Assembly (NCBI RefSeq): GCF_900543425.1
Contig: NZ_UQRQ01000033.1
Location: forward strand, 1 to 25,371
DNA: 25,371 nt
Direction of reading: 5' to 3'
Origin: an uncultured Sanguibacteroides sp.
Lineage (GTDB): Bacteria > Bacteroidota > Bacteroidia > Bacteroidales > Marinifilaceae
Each line of letters opens with the position of its first letter. Position 1 is the first letter of the stretch. The notes beneath the pieces are model-generated. The model had not been told where the DNA came from and searched no databases. It saw only the letters and a program-made list of their open reading frames with translations. Below, piece after piece: positions 16,290 through 23,551 of the stretch. The translations under genes and the position numbers were made by a program.

Positions 16290-19200
16290 TTAAAATGCCA
16301 CATTTAACGAGAAGGAGAATTGACGGGCAAAAGGATAACTCAATCCTCTCTCCTGTTTTACCGTGGAGAGATAGAATAAATCCTCCATATTAAAAGTCAT
16401 TCCCACGGAACTCAATCCCCAGCGATCGATATACTTCGCGTTGGTTTTATCCATACGGTAACTCAGGGAGAGCGATCCCATTTGGAAAGTATTCTCATCC
16501 ATAATAAACCGGGAACTCGCTTTGGTTGCCGCCCCATTTACTCCTCTGGAAAGTCCTTTATAACGGGCGGCCACACCGATCTCATCCCATCTCAGGTTCA
16601 AGACCCGTTTATCGGCATTATACATCAGGTCGGCATTTTCAACTTTATCCACCAACGTCTGATTATATATTTGGCCTCCAAACTTATAACGAAAACTCAC
16701 GTTGACCCCGAATCCTTTATAGGTAAAGGAGGAGTTGATATTTCCCTGCCACTTTGGTTCCGTGTTTCCACACGGAACTAAATCCACAGCCTCCCACTTA
16801 CCGGTCATCTCTCCGTTTCGTTTCATAAAAATTTCGGCTCCGGTTGACGGATCTATCCCCAAAGAACGAACCACCCAAATCCGGTTGATGGATTCCCCCT
16901 CTTCGTAATGCGGAAGCGGTTTGTAGCCGTTCTTTTTGGCAATCTCTATATCACTCATCTGGTCGGAATTCACCCGGTTCATATTACGCATGGCTTCGGA
17001 TATTTTCTTTAGCTTATCCGTATTGTGGGAACCATTTAGTGAAATAACCCAATAAGCCGCTTTGGCCGGATTCTGGTAAGGAATAAAAGAGATATTCAAT
17101 TCAACTCCCTTATTTTCCAAGGTTCCCATGTTTTCCGGGTAAGAAGCAAAACCGAGTGAAGGAGCGAGCGTGATCTGAGTTAAAGAGTTTTTAGTCAACT
17201 TCTGAAAATATTCGGCACGGGCCGTGATCCGTCCTTTTAAAATGCCTAACTCCAAAGCCAGATTCCACGTATCAGTCTGTTGCCACTTTAATTTTTCGTT
17301 CGGCATGGCCACCAATTCTACCCCCGTCCCGTCGGAAGATACATAAGGCTTCAGTAATTCCCCGTACGAATACAATTCTCTGGATTGATAAGGTGCAAAG
17401 CCCTGTGTCCCGGTCACCCCGTAAGACCCCCTGATAACAAAATCGGAAACAAAACCGATCCGGGACATAAACTGTTCTTTTTTCACATCCCAACGTAAAC
17501 CGGCCGACCAGAAAGGAGCAAACCGATTGTCCTTACCGAACTGAGAAGAGCCGTCCAACCGAATATTAAAATCGACGGAATACTTATAGTTATAAGAATA
17601 ACCGAAACTCCCGACCCAACCGATCAAACGACTCGTATTCTCCGTTCCGGTCATCTTTTCGTTATACTTTTTACCGAAAAGGATATCGTCCATATTTTCA
17701 TTCGGGAAACCGGTGACATAAGCCCCGTAGCTTTCATTACGACTTTCCTGAATAGACATTCTGACATTTGCGGTCACATAATGCATTTGACCAAACAGTT
17801 TATTATAACTGCCCGTCAAATCCAACGAATAAGAGAGATTTTCTCTCTGCGTACGACGAAAGTCCCCTTTTTTCGTCGGATCTGTCTCTTTATCGAAAGC
17901 CGTATGCTGTGCAGGCCGGAACATATCGGTTTTCCCATTATCCTTGGAAAGAGAAAAAGCTCCTGTTAACCGAATATCATCCGTGGGATTATACTCCACA
18001 CTAAATTGTTCCCGTACCCCGAAATTAGTTGTCCGGTTTTTCGTGTGGAGCGTGGCATCATACATAGGATTCGGATAGCTCGTGCTTTCGTAACCTCGAA
18101 ATTGATTATCAAAGGAGTCCAAACGCTTTACTATTTCGCCATTAGGTCCATACGGGCGCAAGTAAGGATTCAACTTCGTGTATTCGCTAAAATTCCCCCA
18201 AGGCGATTCGTCCCCGAGTGAATTATCAACGGTAATACTATTCTTTAATAATACCTTTTTGAAACGATATTGCAAATCCAGAGATCCGGTCATGGTATTT
18301 CGTTTGGAACCTTTCATCACTCCCGGTGTAAAGTTTACCCCGAAATACAATTTGTAACGCAAAGCCCTGTCCCCTCCTTCCAGCGTCAGCGCGTGACGAT
18401 GTTGAACAGCTGTCCTCAAAGGCTTATCCAACCAATACGTATTCACACCCCGCCTCACCTCTCTCAACTTCGCTTGATAACGTTCCAACTCCTCTAACGA
18501 AGCGGTATTATCGTATACACCTGCCTTTAATTCCACAGCCAACTTTTCGGCCGCATTCATCAAATTATAATCGGAAAGATCGGGAGTTTCGATACGCACA
18601 TTACCACCGTAAGTCACCCACAAACGTCCCTCTTTCGGAGTTTTGGATTCTATAACAATCACCCCGTTTGCAGCACGCGATCCGTAAATCGCTGTTGCAG
18701 CCGCATCTTTTAATAAGGTAATGGACTCCACCCGGTCCGGATCCATATCCACCATAGTCTGCAAGCTAATCTCAAAACCATCTAAAATCAACAACGGCTT
18801 ATTCGGATAGGTATCGTACTCCCCTTGCAGGGTGACCATATCCGCCGACGTTCCGGCATTGCTGCCGCCGGGTAAGGTGGCTTGTCCCCGCATACGCAGA
18901 TCCGGCAGACGATTCGGATTGGAACCGTTCACAATATCGTCCATAATCCGGAAACTGGGATCAATGGCAGACAAGGCTTTAGCTATATTGGTCGTACTGA
19001 ATTTCTTTATGTCTTCTCCTTTTACCGTAACGGCAGACCCGGTAAATCCCTCCTTCCTGCGATTAAACATACCGGTCACCACCACCTCGGTCAACTCTTT
19101 TTCATCTTCCTCCATTACCACATGCAACGGTTTTATCTCTTTTTCCGTATCTTTTACCACAACCGTTTTTTTCTTCATCCCCACAAAAGAAAACTCTAAC

Positions 19201-19727
19201 ACGACACTATCCATTTTCGGAACCTCAAGCGAAAAAAGGCCGTTCTTATCGGTCGCCGTCCCTATCCGGGTTCCCCGCAATAAGACGGTAACCCCCGGTA
19301 CAGCAAGACCGTCCTTATCCACCACCTTTCCCTTTATTTTCAAGGACTCCTTTACCTGGCGAGCCAATTGATCCGCTTTCGTCAAAATAACAATCACTTC
19401 ATCCTGGATATAATATCCCAAGGAAGTTCCTTCCAGGCACCTGTCCATGATCAATTTCACGTCATCGGAGGTAATATTCACGGAAATTTTTCCTGCCTTG
19501 TTCACCGCACGTTCATTAAAAATGAAGGTGTATCCCATTTTCTGCTTAATCTCCTTAAATACCTCTTTTAAATCGACGTTTTCAACCTTGATGGTTGTCT
19601 TTTGCGCCAAAATAGATCCGGAAACAGACAGAAAAGTCGCCAACAAAAGTACCGTTGTTAACTTCATAATCAACAAAATTTTTTTTCGGGTCTGTCGATA
19701 CAGCCCCTTTTGTCCACTTTTTTTCAT
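16290..19727 (-). CDS. SusC/RagA family TonB-dependent outer-membrane receptor with STN domain
   Basis: A 1145-residue TonB-dependent transporter. An extended basic N-terminus leads into a signal peptide near residues 21-41 (MKLTTVLLLATFLSVSGSIL). An STN signalling domain follows (about 43-120), then a carboxypeptidase-regulatory-like domain (about 128-205; IKGKVVDKDGLAVPGVTVLLRG), a TonB-box-like TEVVVTGM, and the plug (DPDRVESITLLKDAAATAIYGSRAANGV). A 22-strand-type barrel closes with the terminal FSFSLNVAF. STN domains contact FecR-type anti-sigma factors, and genes for FecR and an ECF sigma factor lie directly upstream. SusD follows 16 bp downstream. The start at 19727 is kept because long basic leaders are common in this clade; the ATG at 19667 is the alternative. 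Confidence 0.96.
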   Translation of the reverse strand: MKKSGQKGLYRQTRKKILLIMKLTTVLLLATFLSVSGSILAQKTTIKVENVDLKEVFKEIKQKMGYTFIFNERAVNKAGKISVNITSDDVKLIMDRCLEGTSLGYYIQDEVIVILTKADQLARQVKESLKIKGKVVDKDGLAVPGVTVLLRGTRIGTATDKNGLFSLEVPKMDSVVLEFSFVGMKKKTVVVKDTEKEIKPLHVVMEEDEKELTEVVVTGMFNRRKEGFTGSAVTVKGEDIKKFSTTNIAKALSAIDPSFRIMDDIVNGSNPNRLPDLRMRGQATLPGGSNAGTSADMVTLQGEYDTYPNKPLLILDGFEISLQTMVDMDPDRVESITLLKDAAATAIYGSRAANGVIVIESKTPKEGRLWVTYGGNVRIETPDLSDYNLMNAAEKLAVELKAGVYDNTASLEELERYQAKLREVRRGVNTYWLDKPLRTAVQHRHALTLEGGDRALRYKLYFGVNFTPGVMKGSKRNTMTGSLDLQYRFKKVLLKNSITVDNSLGDESPWGNFSEYTKLNPYLRPYGPNGEIVKRLDSFDNQFRGYESTSYPNPMYDATLHTKNRTTNFGVREQFSVEYNPTDDIRLTGAFSLSKDNGKTDMFRPAQHTAFDKETDPTKKGDFRRTQRENLSYSLDLTGSYNKLFGQMHYVTANVRMSIQESRNESYGAYVTGFPNENMDDILFGKKYNEKMTGTENTSRLIGWVGSFGYSYNYKYSVDFNIRLDGSSQFGKDNRFAPFWSAGLRWDVKKEQFMSRIGFVSDFVIRGSYGVTGTQGFAPYQSRELYSYGELLKPYVSSDGTGVELVAMPNEKLKWQQTDTWNLALELGILKGRITARAEYFQKLTKNSLTQITLAPSLGFASYPENMGTLENKGVELNISFIPYQNPAKAAYWVISLNGSHNTDKLKKISEAMRNMNRVNSDQMSDIEIAKKNGYKPLPHYEEGESINRIWVVRSLGIDPSTGAEIFMKRNGEMTGKWEAVDLVPCGNTEPKWQGNINSSFTYKGFGVNVSFRYKFGGQIYNQTLVDKVENADLMYNADKRVLNLRWDEIGVAARYKGLSRGVNGAATKASSRFIMDENTFQMGSLSLSYRMDKTNAKYIDRWGLSSVGMTFNMEDLFYLSTVKQERGLSYPFARQFSFSLNVAF

Positions 19728-19754
19728 AAATTTGTAACATTAAAGTTTCACAAT

Positions 19755-19795
19755 GTGCCTAACGGCACTTTCACGGGGGATGCTGGTAACATCCC
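19755..19795 (-). promoter_or_regulatory. Tandem hairpins between the FecR and SusC genes
   Basis: In the leftward transcript GGGATG-N7-CATCCC (19777-19795) is followed by GTGCC-N4-GGCAC (19755-19768). Neither is followed by a long T run, so they are not clear terminators. They could mark a leader or processing site that separates regulator expression from the pore genes. Confidence 0.4.
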
Positions 19796-19801
19796 TCGTT
19801 T

Positions 19802-20950
19802 TTATCTCACAAATACAGCATGTTCCTTAATGGTTATTTTCACGGAACCGGTACGTTCAATCAAATCCAGCACATCTTTAAAATCATCATGCCGACGAAG
19901 TTCCACGGAGAAACGTTCATCTTTCACTTGCTGGTTTTCAAAAAATACCTGCACATCATACCACCGACTCAATTCATGCATAATATCTTCCAAGCGTTCG
20001 TTATCAAATAAAAAATAACCTTTCCGCCAAGCAATATAAGATTCGACATTCACCTCTTTCACCTGAATTATTTCACCGCCGACCGGACTCACCGCCTGCT
20101 GACCGGGCTTCAAAACAACCCGCTTCTCTCCCTTTTCGATTAAAACTTTTCCTTTTACCAAGGTTGTCGCCCAAGGTAACCCTTTATATGCCCTCATGTT
20201 AAACTCCGTTCCCAACACTTCAATCACGTACCCGTCCTCGACCTCTACCTTAAAAGGTCTTTTTTCATCATGAGCCACTTCAAAGTAAAGTTCTCCTTTA
20301 GCATATACCTTACGACTTTTTTCCTCAAAAACCTCGGGAAAACGTAAATAAGACTCCGCATTCATCCAAACTACCGTGCCGTCAGGTAGTACGAGTTTGA
20401 ACTCTCCTGCCCTCGGGGTCGTCATTACATTGTACTTGGAGTCATCACCTATAACGGTATCGGAAAAGTAAGAAAACGCACCTCTATCATTCTTAATAAC
20501 TCCACCATTTGTTAGAGCAAGCGATGTTATTGTATCTTTTCCCAAATGGAGAACCTCTCCGTTAGCCAATTCCAGACGGGCACATACCATACCCGGTACA
20601 ATCTCCTTCTTTATTACCGCAAAAGAAGATTTATCATTCTCATGCATATATAACCATCCGACGAAAAGAAGCGGTAGCATCAAAGAAGCTGCAACAACCC
20701 ATCTCCTCCAATAGCTTTTTCGCCCCACTTGCATCTTTTTCTCCAACTGTTTCCAACTCTTTTCTTTATCATATCGATCGAAACGAAACGATTTTTTTAA
20801 AATCTGCTCTTTATCACAAATCCGATCGAACAACTCCCGATTACCCGGCTCCTCCAACCACCTGTTCAACTCCTTTTGTTTCTCTTCGACAAGAGTCCCT
20901 CGCAAAAAACAGTAGATCAGATTCGATATTTCTGTATCCTTATGTCCCAT
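19802..20950 (-). CDS. FecR-family anti-sigma factor
   Basis: A 382-residue inner-membrane regulator. The cytoplasmic N-terminus (1-80) would bind the sigma factor and contains the family-typical WLEEPGNRELFDRI. One membrane helix spans about residues 82-102 (WRRWVVAASLMLPLLFVGWLY). The periplasmic FecR domain follows, with LVLPDGTVVWMNAES and GELYFEVAHDEKRPFKVEV (about residues 190-240). The C-terminal DUF4974 domain (about 315-382; DIMHELSRWYDVQVFFEN) resembles an STN fold and would meet the SusC STN domain. I chose the ATG at 20950, preceded by AGGGAAA; an ATG at 20983 would add 11 residues. It lies 120 bp after the sigma gene and 74 bp before SusC. Confidence 0.94.
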   Translation of the reverse strand: MGHKDTEISNLIYCFLRGTLVEEKQKELNRWLEEPGNRELFDRICDKEQILKKSFRFDRYDKEKSWKQLEKKMQVGRKSYWRRWVVAASLMLPLLFVGWLYMHENDKSSFAVIKKEIVPGMVCARLELANGEVLHLGKDTITSLALTNGGVIKNDRGAFSYFSDTVIGDDSKYNVMTTPRAGEFKLVLPDGTVVWMNAESYLRFPEVFEEKSRKVYAKGELYFEVAHDEKRPFKVEVEDGYVIEVLGTEFNMRAYKGLPWATTLVKGKVLIEKGEKRVVLKPGQQAVSPVGGEIIQVKEVNVESYIAWRKGYFLFDNERLEDIMHELSRWYDVQVFFENQQVKDERFSVELRRHDDFKDVLDLIERTGSVKITIKEHAVFVR

Positions 20951-21070
20951 TTTATAAAAATTTCCCTTAGAACGAATATACATTGAAACAGGGTGACACC
21001 TCTACCTGTTTTTTGGGAAAAAAATGATAAAACAAAACGATCCTTAACGAAATATCAAAAAGGGAAATAA

Positions 21071-21634
21071 TTAGAAAGGGGGATAAAGCAATAAAAATAT
21101 AAGCCATTGCACACCGGACAGACGTTCCCTCAATACCCGATATGCACGCAGTTTTAAGGTCTTAACGGTATTGGGTGATATTTGCAATTTTTCGGCAATT
21201 TCCGGATTCGAGTACCCCTCCATCGTCATCAGTACGACACGCCGCGATTGTCCGGATAATCCTTTTATCGCTTCATAGATCAAAGCATGTACTTCCTCTT
21301 CCAATTTAAACTTTTCTTCATTGCTCTCCGAAAAAAGAGCAGTTAAATCAGATTCGTGCCGCAATTGCATCTGTTTATGCCGCAGATAATCGAAACAAGC
21401 ATTTTTTACACTCGCGTATAGATAATTTCTTAAACCAGCCAATAAAAAAAAATCCAATCTTTTCTCCCATACTTTTACAAAAGCATCTTGAACGAAATCT
21501 TCCGTAACCTCATCATTCTCTATATAACGAGAGGCAAAAGAACGCAAGGGGAAATAATACCGATTAAATATCTCCCTAAATACGAATTGATTACCTGTAC
21601 GAAGCTGTTTTATAAGAACCTCATCCGTTAACAC
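21071..21634 (-). CDS. ECF-type RNA polymerase sigma factor of the SusC/SusD locus
   Basis: A 187-residue ECF sigma factor. Region 2 covers about residues 12-80, with TEDFVQDAFVKVWEK. Region 4 covers about residues 120-175, with the helix-turn-helix SNPEIAEKLQISPNTVKTLKLRAYRVL. The C-terminal hydrophobic tail WLIFLLLYPPF is also common in Bacteroidota members. It heads the locus and is followed by its FecR partner on the same strand. The expected circuit is ligand, SusC STN domain, FecR, then release of this factor. TAGATTTG at 21760-21753 could be the -7 box of its promoter, but no -33 element is seen at the right spacing. Confidence 0.95.
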   Translation of the reverse strand: MLTDEVLIKQLRTGNQFVFREIFNRYYFPLRSFASRYIENDEVTEDFVQDAFVKVWEKRLDFFLLAGLRNYLYASVKNACFDYLRHKQMQLRHESDLTALFSESNEEKFKLEEEVHALIYEAIKGLSGQSRRVVLMTMEGYSNPEIAEKLQISPNTVKTLKLRAYRVLRERLSGVQWLIFLLLYPPF

Positions 21635-21873
21635 TTGTACTTTTTTAAATATTATACTCTCTTACAAAAACGACTTTGAATATTCAAAAATAAAAAAATA
21701 TATATAGAAACAAAAGATTATATATTATAAAACAATCGATACTCTAAAATAACAAATCTATTATTCCGAACTACCTACACGGATTATGCCCGGCAAATAA
21801 TAATCCAGTTCCACCTCTATTCCATTATTTATTTAATTTTTCAGTTTGGATTTTATTTTTTAATTTTAGTCAT

Positions 21874-21881
21874 TACCTTTG
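21874..21881 (+). promoter_or_regulatory. Putative -7 element of the sugar transporter gene
   Basis: TACCTTTG matches TAnnTTTG, with a TTTG at 21845-21848. The spacing of 25 bp is longer than usual. The rest of the 21635-21943 divergent spacer is AT-rich and shows no gene. Confidence 0.4.
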
Positions 21882-21943
21882 AAATCGTTCGATACACGTG
21901 TGCATTGTAATAAATAGTTATGTTCCAATTATATTAAAACAAA

Positions 21944-23221
21944 ATGAAACCAAACAAAAATGCTTATGGGACGGGGATTTTCATTATAGGCATCCTCTTT
22001 TTTATTTTCGGATTCGTTACCTGGTTGAACGCAACCCTGATTCCCTATTTAAATATAGCCTGCGAATTAACAGAGGAGTGGCAAGGTTATCTTGTAACCT
22101 TTGCTTTCTATATTGCCTACTTCGTCATGGCATTACCCTCCTCTTGGGTTTTAAAGAAAACCGGATATAAAAACGGCATGATGTTAGGACTGTTTATCAT
22201 GGCCATCGGAGCTTTGACTTTTATTCCTGCCGCTTTAACCAGAACGTACGGGTTATTCCTCTTGGGGCTGTTTATCATGGGGACCGGCTTATCCATATTA
22301 CAAACAGCCTCTAATCCTTACGTCATAGAGTTAGGTCCACCGGAAAGCGCTGCCCAGAGAGTCAGCATCATGGGTATTTGCAATAAGGTAGCAGGAGCCA
22401 TCAGTCCGCTGATCTTAGGTTCCATCATGTTAAAAAATATAGATCAATTAGAAGACAGTTTACAACACATGACTGTCGTCGAACGGGCTGCCGCATTAGA
22501 CATCTTAGCCTCTAAGGCTATCGTCCCCTACATTATTATTATGGTCTCCTTTGTTATTTTAGGACTATTCGTCAGATTTTCTCCTCTTCCGTATATCGAT
22601 GATCCGGAAGGAGATTGCGATTCTCTATTGCCGGAAGACAAATGCACGATCTTCTCCTTTCCTCATCTATGGATCGGCGTATTAGCCCTCTTCCTGTACG
22701 TGGGAGTGGAAGTCATCGCGGTAGATACCATCATTCGTTACGGGACGGCCCAAGGCATGTCTATGGATGTTGCCCGGGTATTTCCGACCTATTCTATGTT
22801 GGCCATGATCATAGGTTATATTGTCGGCATCATCTGTATTCCCAAATACATTAGTCAGGAAAAAGCACTTTCCTATTGTGCTGTATTAGGATTAGCATTA
22901 GGTTGCGGGGTTATTTTCTTACCTTTGAAAATTTCAATCTGGTGTCTCTCTTTGCTAAGTCTGGCAAACTCTCTCATGTGGCCGGCTATTTTCCCTTTAG
23001 CCATATACGGTTTGGGACGACACACCAAAACAGGATCCGCGTTATTGATTATGGCCATAGCGGGAGGAGCTCTGCTCCCCATGTTCTACGGTTCTTTAAC
23101 GAGTATTTTAGGATATCAACAAGCGTATTGGCTCGTCATTCCCTGTTATGCGGTGATTCTTTATTTTGCAATCGCAGGGTATAAGGTAGGCCGTGTAAGA
23201 ACCGTTCGGGCGATAAACTAA
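21944..23221 (+). CDS. FucP/GluP-type sugar:proton symporter (MFS)
   Basis: A 425-residue inner-membrane transporter of the major facilitator superfamily with about 12 hydrophobic helices. The opening FFIFGFVTWLNATLIPYL and the following EWQGYLVTFAFYIAYFVMALP are characteristic of the fucose/glucose/galactose permease group. GTGLSILQTASNPYV (about 112-126) is the group's signature in helix 4. A long, partly acidic cytoplasmic loop (about 210-235) separates the two halves, as expected. The family imports L-fucose, glucose, galactose or related sugars with protons. No catabolic gene is adjacent, so the sugar cannot be named. It is divergent from the sigma gene at 21071-21634 and need not share its regulation. 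No clear terminator of its own was found. Confidence 0.93.
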   Translation: MKPNKNAYGTGIFIIGILFFIFGFVTWLNATLIPYLNIACELTEEWQGYLVTFAFYIAYFVMALPSSWVLKKTGYKNGMMLGLFIMAIGALTFIPAALTRTYGLFLLGLFIMGTGLSILQTASNPYVIELGPPESAAQRVSIMGICNKVAGAISPLILGSIMLKNIDQLEDSLQHMTVVERAAALDILASKAIVPYIIIMVSFVILGLFVRFSPLPYIDDPEGDCDSLLPEDKCTIFSFPHLWIGVLALFLYVGVEVIAVDTIIRYGTAQGMSMDVARVFPTYSMLAMIIGYIVGIICIPKYISQEKALSYCAVLGLALGCGVIFLPLKISIWCLSLLSLANSLMWPAIFPLAIYGLGRHTKTGSALLIMAIAGGALLPMFYGSLTSILGYQQAYWLVIPCYAVILYFAIAGYKVGRVRTVRAIN

Positions 23222-23485
23222 CCTTACAAATCGAGAGATTAGGCAATGAAACGATTTATAATTGAAATCCGGGTTGAAATCGTCAATCTAAAATCCGAAA
23301 TTATAAATCTCCTAATCTCTTCAATCAATTGCAAATTGATTTATGATTACCTAATCACTAAATCTCTTAATCTCCAATCTCAGAATCACTAAATTACAGA
23401 ATCTAATCTACAATCGTCAATCTAAAATCTACAATTAAATAGCACATTACACCCGTCCCTCCGGGTTACTTTCAGTCATAAAAAA
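23222..23485. repeat. Repeat-rich noncoding spacer
   Basis: The sequence is dominated by variants of AATCT/AAATC. CGTCAATCTAAAATC occurs at 23281-23295 and again at about 23416-23430. There is a long-range inverted pair: AGAGATTAGG (23234-23243) and GATTTATAATT (23253-23263) pair with AATTATAAATC (23299-23309) and CCTAATCTCT (23311-23320). ATCAATT-GCA-AATTGAT (23324-23340) is a local palindrome. No open frame or known RNA was recognised. It resembles dispersed simple-motif intergenic repeats and may fold in the 3' region of the transporter transcript. Confidence 0.6.
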
Positions 23486-23526
23486 GCCACCCGGCGTTAA
23501 CAATTTAATGTTTAACACCGGGCGGC
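23486..23526 (-). terminator. Terminator of the gldFG gene
   Basis: Arms 23486-23500 and 23512-23526 pair over 15 positions with two G-U wobbles in the leftward transcript. In the rightward direction those positions are A-C mismatches. Leftward, the stem runs into six T residues (23485-23480). It sits 25 bp past the stop. Confidence 0.88.
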
Positions 23527-23551
23527 TTTAAAACATAATATTAAGAATGGA

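Noticed and set aside
18832..19371. A 179-codon open frame opposite the SusC gene.
   Set aside because: It is antisense to the conserved STN, carboxypeptidase-like and plug domains and arises from their codon pattern.
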